The notes under the pieces were generated by a model that was not told the origin of the DNA, did not search any database, and saw only the letters and a program-made list of their open reading frames with translations. 64,000 nt of DNA. Source: Megalonaias nervosa (lineage: Eukaryota > Mollusca > Bivalvia > Unionida > Unionidae). Location of the stretch: positions 1-64,000 of the forward strand of contig JAECUM010003286.1 in assembly GCA_016617855.1 (NCBI GenBank), in the 5' to 3' direction. A program made the position numbers and the translations under genes. How positions within the stretch are numbered: position 1 is the stretch's first letter; the number at the start of each line of letters is the position of its first letter. Below are positions 46,969 to 57,354 of the stretch, piece by piece.

Positions 46969-46969
<1 letters not shown>

Positions 46970-47058
46970 CAGACTCAGGGTACTAATTCAACCTATGGAC
47001 GCAGCATCGTATTAAAAATCCAGTAACTTACATTTCTGAATATTCTTGATCAAACCTA

Positions 47059-47225
47059 TACTGTCTTTACTCCTTTATAAGTCTAGTTCAACTGGAGATT
47101 GCATAGACCCAGATCTGCCGCTGCATAATGCACTGGCAGATCTGAATCTGTGCTGCTTGTTAGGAGTAATCAGCAGATTAGGATCTATGTTGTTTGACTT
47201 GACTTTTAAGCATGTACATATGGTA
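47059..47225 (-). mobile_element. Twin-hairpin MITE, copy 12 (reverse order, one hairpin reduced)
   Basis: The terminal repeats tactgtctttactcctttat and ttttaagcatgtacatatgg are kept. The GCACAGACC-type hairpin is complete, but the second hairpin has lost one arm (cagcagattaggatctatgt only). Confidence 0.85.
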
Positions 47226-47449
47226 TCTCTCAGTATATAGCCATCCTTGATGGAAGCTTCTGTGCATAGCATAGCATAACAACTGTGGCATTATTTTCAG
47301 TCTTTATGTGTTTGAAACATTTTTCCAGTATGCAGCTAAAAAGAATCAGGTGTTTCTTTCATTATTGAAGCTTTCCTAAGTCAGGTCTATGAAAAAATAG
47401 AAATTGCATCAACTGGAGACTATCTCTGTTGTTTTAGTTACAAATAGAA

Positions 47450-47689
47450 CAAGGGGCCATGAGTAGTCTAAAGCGCTCACCATTACAGATCACTGCCATC
47501 TCACCTCAGTCTGTGTGGGTTCGAGTCTCAGATTTGGCTAATGTGGTTATGTGAGAAAGCTTGCCAGTAGCTTCTTGTGGGTAGGTGGTTCTTTCTGGGG
47601 TTTTCCCAGGTTCTTCCTCTACCATTTATACTGACCACCATGTATAGCCTCTCTTGTGCTGAAAAATGGTGTTAAACCCTACAACAACA
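47450..47689 (+). mobile_element. tRNA-derived SINE, family I
   Basis: Head ccatgagtagtctaaagcgc, B box gggttcgagtctcag, body gagaaagcttgccagtagct, tail gtgttaaaccctacaacaac. It is flanked by an exact 10-bp duplication acaaatagaa (47440-47449 and 47690-47699). Confidence 0.94.
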
Positions 47690-47768
47690 ACAAATAGAAT
47701 TAGCTCTCAAACGATTAATTTTGCAAACATTTTATATCAATCAATCATGGCCACCCCATAATGTATAT

Positions 47769-48665
47769 TGTTATATATATTTAATTTGCGTTGTTGTTAG
47801 TAGGTAATTTTAGATTTATTATATGCTATAGGTTATGTAAAATTGTCTTTTGTGACTGACATGGTCCAAAATCAAGGTCATTGCCCACCTGACCAGAATC
47901 ATTGATTTTTTTAAAATTCTGGTAACAACAATATATAGTTATATTTTCTCTGTGATTGTAGGTTTAATATTTGGATCATTATCAATAGAAGTAAACAAAT
48001 TTATCTTGGTCTGAGTCGAGGACATTGTGTTTACTTTGTTTTTTATTATAATTTTAGTAACAGACCTTCTAATTATAATTGAGATTTATCTTGCAGTGAA
48101 CTTTTGACCCTCATTCAGGTTATTCTTTTGTCTTAATTTTTGATATAATCTTGTTTACTGGAAGATATTAGTTATTCCTGTGACAGCATCTGGGCAGATA
48201 TAATTTATATAATTGTATTCAAATTTTGATTTGGGTGAAATTATTAACTATTCTCTGGAAATACAAAGTGCTTCATAATGTTCTGGAAAGAGACATTAAC
48301 TTGTTATTATAGTGAGTTCAAACAAGGAAATCTTGGAATATATTAGTGTAATTCAACAAAGACTTGGCACATCATTACAATTCAGGCCATTGGTACATTA
48401 GTACATTAGAGACTACCAGCTATTACAGGCATACCAACACCTTTTAGTGTTGAAAATTATTTGAAATACCAATAAAGCTTCTTCAGAACTTTATTCATTA
48501 AGACTTTTGTTAGAAATTCTAGGATTTTTGGGGATTTAATTCATAATACCATATGTTATTTTTACATATTCACTTTGTATTCTTGGGAAATAAATTATTT
48601 GTTGAATTTTACAAACTTGTTGGCTTTCGATGTTTTCTTTTACTTAATATAAGATCATAGAGTTT
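47769..48665 (+). mobile_element. LTR-like dispersed repeat, copy 2 (bounded by comparison with the empty site)
   Basis: In the duplicated copy, ccatatagactctattttat (about 49960) is continuous. Here about 0.9 kb separates ccccataatg (47755) from tactctattttatgttcacc (48673), so this is an insertion. Its right end (ggaaataaattatttgttga, aaacttgttggctttc) matches the other two copies at 12195 and 64000. No coding domain was seen, as expected for a solo LTR or a non-coding retroelement. Confidence 0.5.
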
Positions 48666-48669
48666 TAAT

Positions 48670-48738
48670 AATATACTCTATTTTATGTTCACCCATTTCT
48701 AGACTGGTTTCTATTTTTCTGTATAAATAATTAATACT
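48670..48738. repeat. Old local duplication, copy 1 (right part)
   Basis: ctctattttatgttcaccca / tttctagactggtttctatt matches 49965-50040. Confidence 0.75.
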
Positions 48739-48739
48739 G

Positions 48740-49135
48740 TGAATGATATATTCACTCTTGATCTACTTGATTTGGTGTAGTTGTGGAATGCCTATGTAAA
48801 CCATTCACATAGTTTTGCTGTCAGGAAGACACTCAAAACATTCACTGGATTAAATTAGTGGGATGCAAATCAAGAGGGGTCATCAGCATGAAGCAAGGTG
48901 GTAGAGACCTAAGGAAGACTTATAAAAATGGTACTAACAGCTGCTTTGCTTGGCACTCAGCATAAAGAGGTTAGTGTTAGGACTGGTCAATCTGGTGTCA
49001 GGAAAATGTGACTGGGTGGGACATGCAACACAACTGCAACATGATGCCGCAGTGCTAGACATCACTATAAACTGTCATGCTACAGACATCTTATTGAAAT
49101 AACTGAAAATTTGTTAAAGCTACATTAAAAATCCC
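48740..49135. other. Unique sequence
   Basis: Nothing recognised. Confidence 0.4.
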
Positions 49136-49139
49136 CCCC

Positions 49140-49208
<69 letters not shown>

Positions 49209-49213
49209 ACACA
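49140..49213. repeat. CA microsatellite (~74 bp)
   Basis: An (AC)n tract with a single change near its right end. Confidence 0.97.
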
Positions 49214-49564
49214 AGGGATAAAAACTGAAATAATGTTTCAGAACAAAGCTAGGAAATATCATATTGGTGAAATTATTCACTCTAAATGGTAAACTTTCAA
49301 AAATAATATATATTTGTTTGCATATATATTATCCAGTGTATCACACAATATAGTTAAATCCACACTCTACTCCCCTCCACCCCCACCGCCCTTCATGGTA
49401 ACAGGTATCATGAAAGTGTTAATTTCACACTGGAAATCTTTTAGAGGTAGACAGAAGGTATTCATTTTGCTTGTTATCCATAAATAGAGCCAGAATTGTG
49501 CATACATATAATGAAATTTAATTGAACATGCTTATGTGGAACTACTGTAGGGCTGTTGTTCTTT

Positions 49565-50040
49565 ACAGGACTCATGGTACTAATTCAGCTCTCATAGAAA
49601 ACCTAAGGAAACATCATCATATTAAAAACTCAGTCACTTTAAATTCATAAATACAAGTACATTACTCATGATTAAACTTATATCAGAATAGACGTGTCCC
49701 TGATGCAATCTTCTGAATGGTGAAAACCTCGAGCTGCTGCATTATTTTTATTATCTACACGTGTTTTAAATTTGTATATCCAATTCTGCTCCTAAAGAAT
49801 TGGCAACATGCACTTTTACTGTGATTGTTCCTAAGTCTGTAAAAGACAATTTGCATCAACTGAAAATTTATTTGCTTTTCATAAATAACAAACAGAATAA
49901 ACTCTCAAAAGATTCTTTTTACTAAAATTTTATATTTCATTATCAACCATGCCAAAGCCATATAGACTCTATTTTATGTTCACCCATTTCTAGGCTGGTT
50001 CCCATTTTTTGCCATATAATTAGTAGCATGAGTCCTTTAG
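49565..50040. repeat. Old local duplication, copy 2 (without insertions)
   Basis: Partner of 46970-48738. It lacks the MITE, SINE and LTR-like insertions, so it represents the pre-insertion structure. Confidence 0.75.
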
Positions 50041-52215
50041 ACATTATCTTGACATGTGACTAGTTTGGCTTACATAAATTACCAGTCTACTGCATGACTT
50101 GTGCACTCAACTTTAAATGATATGGTGTGGATCTGGAGAATATGGAGATGGAGACAAATGCAGAGAATTTATTAGTAAAATTACTGTCGAATGAATGCAG
50201 AATGGCTATGGCTTTATGAATATAAACTTGTCAGACTGTCAAAGGAAGAAGACAAAGTCATTTATCAATGAAATTTGAGGCTGGGTAATACACTATATGA
50301 AGAAAAATGGTTTGGAGAACTGCAAATTTTGATCTTTGCTGTCTGTCCTGAGGTTCATTCAAACATTGTCATTTTTGACAGCTCTGTCAGAGAGATCTAT
50401 GGATACTGTTAAAAATAACTTTATGCTTTTTGTATAATTTTTTTATAATTTGCCTGAACTAACACTCTAGCTTTTTGTCATCTAATTCTCTTCCCATGTA
50501 ATTTCTGGTCTCAGTGTCAGCATGATCAATTAATAGGGCCAGGTAGCCTTCAAAATTATGACTGCTAAAGGTTGATAGGTACTTGATACACTGATATTCC
50601 TGGTTGATTCTAATTAAATTTCTTACCATTTAAATCCACTTCAGTGGTAGTTTTGTTCCTTTAGTGTTGGTCAGAAATATGCGTACCACATGTTTAGATC
50701 TAGATTCCACTAGCAAAACTAAGTTACTGCATGATTTTACAGTGATTGAAGTGTTTTCCTGTAGGGACAGTTGGTAAATGTGATAAACCCAGTTTAGCAC
50801 TGAATGTTGATAAAGTTTTAGCATTGAATCTTGTTAAGTGTGTTTGTTTTTTGCATGTTATTATATCTTTTAAGATAAATTTTTGACAGCCATGCAAGCA
50901 CTTTTACATCGTATTGTTTGAATTTTCTTAAAAACATTTTGTTTTCACAATTTTATGCTGGAATTCAGCTTGGATTTTTAAATTATTTGAGTACAGAAGA
51001 AAAAAAAAAGTAAAGTTAAGAAGATTTTTTGAAAATGTCAGCTGTTCTGTACCATTAACTTTCTTCTAGATTTAGGAAATTCCCACTACTCAGTCTGTTT
51101 TCATGGCAACTACCAAAACATTCGAGTTAAGGACCAGCTCAGCCACTCACTACTCACGAGAGGTCATGTCACCACCCAGCATCGACTTAATTTGAGTGAG
51201 GAAGCCATAGACAACGGCTGCTTTGACTAGATCTGCACACTCATCCATTGTGAAATAGAGATGCCACAGCTTTGGAGATGAAAAATGATTCAACCACACA
51301 ACACTCGCACTTTCTGCTGCCAATGTGTTTCGATTACATTCTGGTCCAGCCAGTACTCTGACCTACCAGAACCAGAGGGCTTCTTTTTGTCCCTATTGCT
51401 GCTACTACACACACCTTGCCTAATCTAGCCTCTTTGCAGAGATGCCAGGTAGCTTAGTCCACTCTGCTGCCCTGTAGAAGATGGTATGTTGAGATTGTCA
51501 TCAAAGATTACTCAATCCAGTTTTTAGAACAACAGAAGCAAAATGCCTTGTTCTGTGATGTAAGTTAAAATGCAGTTAACTACTTTGCATATTAGTGAAT
51601 ATATATACATGTAACTATGATACATTAACCCTGTAAGTCTCAGATACACATCCAATAATACTATCCAATTCTCTCATATACACATCTTGTAGTGACTGTT
51701 TGATTTTCTTCTACTGGAATTATTTTTTTTTACCACCACTATTGTATGATGGGTTGATACAAATAAACACCCATTTCACTGATGAAGACTTAAGATAGAG
51801 AAAGACACATTTCTCTGAGTAGGAATAAAATTGCAATAAAATTTATTGACCAGTTTAGTTTCTTTAACCACAGAAACACATCAAGAACAGTTGCAGTGTA
51901 AATTTAATTCCAGATGGCAGTCTCCATAGTTGAACATGTAGAGCAGTGGAGGGGATCCTAATGTTTGGAATACCTCTTACCAAAGGTGTAGCAGTTCAGA
52001 ATCCATATGATGATGTTGCCATCATGAAAACTGATGTTGGAGTAACCCAGTTCAATGTAGAATAGTACTTAATGAATAACTACAAGAATGAATTGCATAA
52101 ATCAAGCCTGGAAAAGGAAATATTCCCACCCACTGCAACCACCAACTCATTGTGCTGGTCATGACTTATTTCATAATTAACAAATTATTTTAGCCTTAAC
52201 AATAAAGCTTTTTTC
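50041..52215. other. Non-coding stretch with a compositional island
   Basis: Positions 51060-51480 are more GC-rich and more complex than their surroundings and follow a possible acceptor (tttcttctag at 51070). In the SR-gene phase the frame runs about 20 codons (RFRKFPLLSLFSWQLPKHSS) and stops at TAA. On the minus strand a 32-codon frame ends TSRE-stop near 51160. Neither matches a known protein. It could be a terminal exon with UTR, or an old retroelement piece. Confidence 0.3.
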
Positions 52216-52220
52216 CAATC

Positions 52221-52421
52221 TACCATACATACTTGCTTATAAATTGAATTCAGCTGCAAACAACTGCCTTCATATAATGCACCAGCAGATCTAGTCTGTG
52301 CTGTCTATTCTACTGATTACTTCTAACAAACTGCAGAGACCAAAATCTACTGGCACATTATGCAATAGCAGATCTGGGACTGTGCAGTTTGCAGTTGGAT
52401 GCTATGCTAATATATACTGTA
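52221..52421 (+). mobile_element. Twin-hairpin MITE, copy 13
   Basis: Left end taccatacatacttgcttat. The first hairpin is reduced; the second is complete but decayed. The right end is eroded (ggatgctatgctaatatata). Confidence 0.82.
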
Positions 52422-54345
52422 CATGCATCTGTAAATCATATGTCTTATCTTGAGATAGTCAGTCAAAACCATTTAAATTTGTGGTTGTTTCATCATAAGA
52501 AAATTTTATGGCAGATTTGAATTGCTGCATATAGCTCCTGATAAAGACTGTTTCCCTTGGAGTGACTCTAGGAAATAATTTCTCTTGTATATTAATTGAT
52601 GGCGATAGGTATAAATAAGAAATATATAATTAGTGCATAAGATGTTGATAAAGTGATAAGCTTGTGAATCTTAGTATAACATCACAAAATAGATACCCCC
52701 CCCCCATGATTTGTTGTAACAATGATTTCATACAGTATATTTCTATACTTATATGATGATAAGCCCATTCCTCCCCATTCCCTCCATCCCCATATTTATT
52801 TTAATTTTGGCAAATGCTTACTTAAGATAGCTATGTCTGATACCAAGACCCCCCCCCCCTACATTTTGACAAATTTATTAGGTTGATTCCAGGCCATATC
52901 ATAGAAGAAATACTATAAATTAGAACTTGAACAGCAGACCAGTATTGTTAACCTCTTTGATAAAAAACTGATTTCAAAAGGAGTCTGTGTAATCAAGATT
53001 GAGCAGAAGCAATTACAGAATGTGGAGACAAAGTTTTAATGCAATAAATAAAAGCAGTGATGGATAATATACAACTGGAAGTATGACAAATCAAATGAGA
53101 CAAGTAAGGAAAGAAAGACATCTCCATTTTAATAGAAACTGAGCTTATGGATAGCCATGTTAGACACATCAGAGACTGAGATAAATTTTGTTTCACCTAC
53201 TTTTTTGGGGGATGGACTGTAATCTTCAATTGCAGGTTGTTTTCATGATTTGAAACTTTGAGCAGCTGGGAAAACCAGTTACTCCAAAATTATCTCAATT
53301 TTGTAGTAGAAAAGAAAATGGCAGGATGTGAAAAAGCTAAGATGGTGAGACAGATGGTAGTTATGATATTGACTGAAGAACAAAATAGCAGTTTGAATTA
53401 CACCAAAGACTAAAGCACAAGAATAAAATTCATACTTTCATTATAAGGGGGAGGTGTTGGATTAGCTGTTGGAAGAAGTGCATCTTGGCTTGTTTAAGTG
53501 TGGTGTGAGGCATTTATATAAAAAATAATTGTTTGTCTTCAAATCAACTTTTGATATGAGTTCAAAGTGAGGCCAACACGAAGAACATGATATGGCAAAG
53601 TTAGAAAGACATGAATTGGATATCTCTAATGTAATGGAATTCACTTATGAGTTTTGGATGGGTTGCTTTTGTCTTTTGTGGATTTTAATCGCTATATCTT
53701 GGCAAGGAAATGGAAGCTATAGTATTAGCACACCCTTCCATTTGTTTGTAACCCCCCTACTGATTTAAGAATGAAAACCATCAAGGGTATAAAAAATGTA
53801 CAAAACTTAGTCATTTCATTCATTGATTTAAAATTTCTAACCTGATTGTTATCAAGGGGTCCCTAACACTGTTGAATTATCATTTCAATGCAAATGGATG
53901 CTCTCGATGTAAACAAACAAACAGACTGCTTGCTGTCCTTTTCTGGTTTCTAGAATAGTTTGTTTCAGTAAAAACTGTGTAATCTGCACACAATATTTGC
54001 GATGTCTAGTTTTAATATTTTTAAAACAAATTGAACAAAGAAATAGGAGGAACTCTTGAATACATACAGAATTATTGGTATTTTCAAAGATGGTGAAGTA
54101 CATTACATCTGTTGCTTGAACTCATAGACTGGCCCAAGCAAATACGGCGACCATGTTGCTAAAGAAACTCTCATTTGATTCTAAACGCCAACAAATCAAC
54201 AGTGTTTGGGACCCCCTGATGACAATCAGGTCAGAACTTGTAAATCAGTGAATGAAATGACTAAGTATTATGCATTTTTTTACATCCTTGATGCACTCTG
54301 TTTTTAAAATTGGTAGGATCTACAAGCAAATGGGATGGTGTGAGA
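52422..54345. other. Unique sequence with poly-C runs
   Basis: C runs lie at about 52697-52706 and 52851-52859. The minus frames here (for example 52993-53196, 53885-54103) show no domain. Confidence 0.4.
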
Positions 54346-54349
54346 ATGC

Positions 54350-54462
54350 TGTAAGGACACACCGAGGCAGCTGACATGGGCTGGCCTGGGTGGTTATTGA
54401 ACCAGTGACCTTTGGATCACAAATCTGATGCTTTACCAAGTGAGCTACTTCAGTCCAATCCA
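54350..54462 (-). mobile_element. tRNA-derived SINE head
   Basis: On the minus strand: actgaagtagctcacttggt (A box), aaagcatcagatttgtgatc (anticodon-arm region) and the B box ctggttcaataacc, followed by ccaggccagcccatgtcagc, the family III-like body. The 3' tail is not seen. Confidence 0.75.
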
Positions 54463-54464
54463 AT

Positions 54465-55455
54465 TCCAAGGGGAAACAGTTCAAAATTATCAGTGTCACA
54501 CCAGACCATGATCAGTTTTAAGACTCTGTTGATATTGTGCTGTTGCAGGAATAAAAGAAAGCAAAATAATCTCTTTTTCTAAACATAGATAATTTAAATT
54601 GAGAGCACTTAAGCATTTGGAGATAGACATCTAATTGAAGCATCAATACATATATTTTCACATATTTTGGAATATTGTCCACAAAATTAACAGAATTACA
54701 AAACACACAGGACATATTTTTGTTATATCCTAGCCATAGATTTTTTTTTCAGTATATAATACACAAGCGAAAAAAGCTGTAAATCTAGCTGATATGCTTA
54801 AATATATGTCTGCATGGTACAAGCATTCTTTCTGATTTCCAGTGAAAAAACTGCAAAGTCAAATCTATCATGGAAGTATAATCATTTTGGGGTAAATTTA
54901 CAAAGTCTGTTAGAAAATAAAATAGAATTGGTTAGAACAAGTTACTGAAAAGATGCCTGGACCATGTTTAAACCTCTTAATGGCTGAATTGTTTAAGATC
55001 AAAGAAAAAAAAAGTATGAAATATGGTCTTGGTTGGTTCCATAATTGTGAGACTTTAGTTTGTTATAGATATGATAGTCTTGTCATATCAGCATATTATC
55101 CCCAGAAATATAGAAAATGAACCAAATCATGTGAACATCAAATTTCTTGTGGGTTTTTTTTCCAGAATGGAAGACTAGTTTTGCACATACAGAAATGGCT
55201 GTGGCTAACTTATTATATTTCTGGCAAGAAGAGCACAAACCATCAGTTATTTCCATTTAGGTAGAGTCTGAAATTTGAGAAGTTCTATAGTTGTCAAAAA
55301 TCATAGTTTTGTAGTAAAAATAAAATTGTGAGTGAAAAATTGCCTTGAAACATGTCTTGGTCAGAAACTGACAAATTTAAGCCAGCACCAGGTTGATTCA
55401 GGCTATTTACTATGTTCTGCTATTACCAAGAAAGATAATTCATAATGGTCATATC
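54465..55455. other. Unique sequence
   Basis: Nothing recognised. Confidence 0.4.
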
Positions 55456-55461
55456 TGAAAT

Positions 55462-56706
55462 CAAATTTGCAATATCCTATTAGTCTTGATGGTATTACTG
55501 TATATGATGTCAGTTTTGTAATAGTCTTGGTGGTATTGCTTTATATGATGTCAGTTTTGTAATAGTCTTGGTGGTATTGCTATATATGATGTCAGTTTTG
55601 TAATAGTCTTGGTGGTATTGCTGTACATGATGTCAGTTTTGTAAAAGTCTTGGTGGTATTGTTGCATATGATGTCAGTTTTGTAAAAGTCTTGGTGGTAT
55701 TGTTGTATGTGAGGACAGTTTTTTAATAGTTTTGGCAGTATTATTGTATATGATGACAGTTTTGTAATAGTCTTGGAGGTAATGCTGTATGTGATGACAG
55801 TTATGTAATAGTCTTGGTGGTATTGTTGTATATGATGACAGTTATGTAATAGTCTTGATGGTATTGTTTTATATGATGACAGTTTTGTAATAGTCTTGGT
55901 GGTATTGTTGTATATGATGACAGTTATGTAATAGTCTTGGTGGTATTGTTTTATATGATGACAGTTTTGTAATAGTCTTGGTGGTATTGCTGTATATGAT
56001 GACAGTTTTGTAATAGTCTTGGTGGTATTGCTGTATATGATGACAGTTTTGTAATAGTCTTGGAGGTATTGCTGTATATGATATCAGTTTTGTAATAGTC
56101 TTGGTGTAATGATCTTGGTGGTATTGTTGTATATGATGACAGTTTTGTAATAGTCTTAGTTATATTCCTGTATATGATGTCAGTTTAGTAATAGCCTTGG
56201 TAATATCACTGTATATATCAGTTTTGTAAAAGTCTTTGTGGTATTGCTGTATATGATATCAGTTTGTAATGGTCTAGGTGGTATTGCTGTATATGATGTC
56301 AGTTTTGTAATAGTCTTGGCTTGGTAATATTGCTGTATATGATGTCAGTTTTGTACTAGTCTTGTTGTTGTTGTATGGTTTACTGTTGGAGGAAGAACCT
56401 GGGAAAACCCCGGAAAAAAACACCAACCCACAAGAAGCTACTGGCAAGCTTTCTCACATACCCACATTGGCCGAATCCGAGACTCGAACCCACGCAGACA
56501 GAGGCGAGATGGTAGTGATCCATAACGGATAGCGCTTTAGACCACTTGGCCACTCGGGGGCCACCTAGTCTTGAGATATTGCTGTATATGATGTCAGTTT
56601 TGAAATAGTCATGGCTTGGTAATATTGCTGTATATGATGTCAGTTTTGTAATAGTCTGGTGATATTGCTGTATATGATGTCATTTTTGTACTAGTCTTGG
56701 TGATGC
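55462..56706. repeat. Minisatellite, 41-bp unit, about 25 copies, with a SINE inside
   Basis: The unit is gtaatagtcttggtggtatt / gctgtatatgatgtcagttt plus t. The left and right thirds use gatgtcag and the middle uses gatgacag, so there are homogenised blocks. It is interrupted by the SINE at 56365-56564 and then continues for about three more units. Confidence 0.95.
56365..56564 (-). mobile_element. tRNA-derived SINE, family I, inserted in the minisatellite
   Basis: Minus-strand head gagtggccaagtggtctaaa, B box gggttcgagtctcgg, body gagaaagcttgccagtagct. Part of the body before the tail is deleted. It is flanked by ctagtcttg at 56356-56364 and 56565-56573, a 9-bp target duplication. Confidence 0.92.
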
Positions 56707-57315
56707 ATAGCATTGCAAGTAGGACATGCTGTTGTGGGATTCGTGTTAAAATTTGCACTGAAAAATCAACCAGATGTGCAAAACATCATATATACTAATA
56801 TTTTCAAGCCCTATCTTTATTTCTTCATTAAATTCCCCCATTGTTTAAAAATTCTTTCCTCTTAGATGTAAATGGTTCTGGGTAATCCCCCTCCTAATTA
56901 TAATTTGCAAAATAGATCTTAGTATGGTGTTCAAGGACAGTAATTTTTTTTAATGGACCCTGGTTGTGCATTTAGGTTATTTTTATAATAATCTAGCAAA
57001 GTCAGCACTTTCAGAGGCAGTGACAAAAGATATTCAAACACTATAGGTGCTTTAAATAGAATATAGTTCAGTAAGTATTATATAAGTCCTTATTGTTTTT
57101 AATGTTTCACAGATTTGCACCAGTTGATATTTCAGTTACATGTACCTTACAGTAATTATCTTTCTGTAAATAATTTAACCATACCAATAAGAATAGATGT
57201 ATTTATTTTTTTGGCAAAGTTTCTTTTAGCAGCCAAATCTTTGTAATAGGAATGGAACATTTCCACAGAAGACTGTCTTTTAATGGCCATTAATCATTAC
57301 AACAGAACAGTTCCA
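56707..57315. other. Unique sequence
   Basis: Nothing recognised. Confidence 0.4.
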
Positions 57316-57316
57316 C

Positions 57317-57318
<2 letters not shown>

Positions 57319-57352
<34 letters not shown>
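57319..57352. repeat. TAA microsatellite forming the LINE 3' tail
   Basis: About 11 TAA repeats directly after the last LINE sequence, the position where CR1- and related LINEs carry short tandem 3' repeats. Confidence 0.9.

Positions 57353-57354
<2 letters not shown>

Larger units (their letters stand above)
46970..47768. repeat. Old local duplication, copy 1 (left part, with insertions)
   Basis: Matches 49565-49970: ttacagactcagggtactaa versus ttacaggactcatggtacta, tcgtattaaaaatccagtaa versus atcatattaaaaactcagtc, and gcatcaactggagactat versus gcatcaactgaaaattta. In this copy the homology is interrupted by the MITE at 47059-47225 and the SINE at 47450-47689. Confidence 0.75.

Noticed and set aside
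51160..51260. Minus-strand frame MDECADLVKAAVVYGFLTQI and onward as a gene
   Set aside because: Only 32 codons, no domain, and no start context or neighbours to support it.
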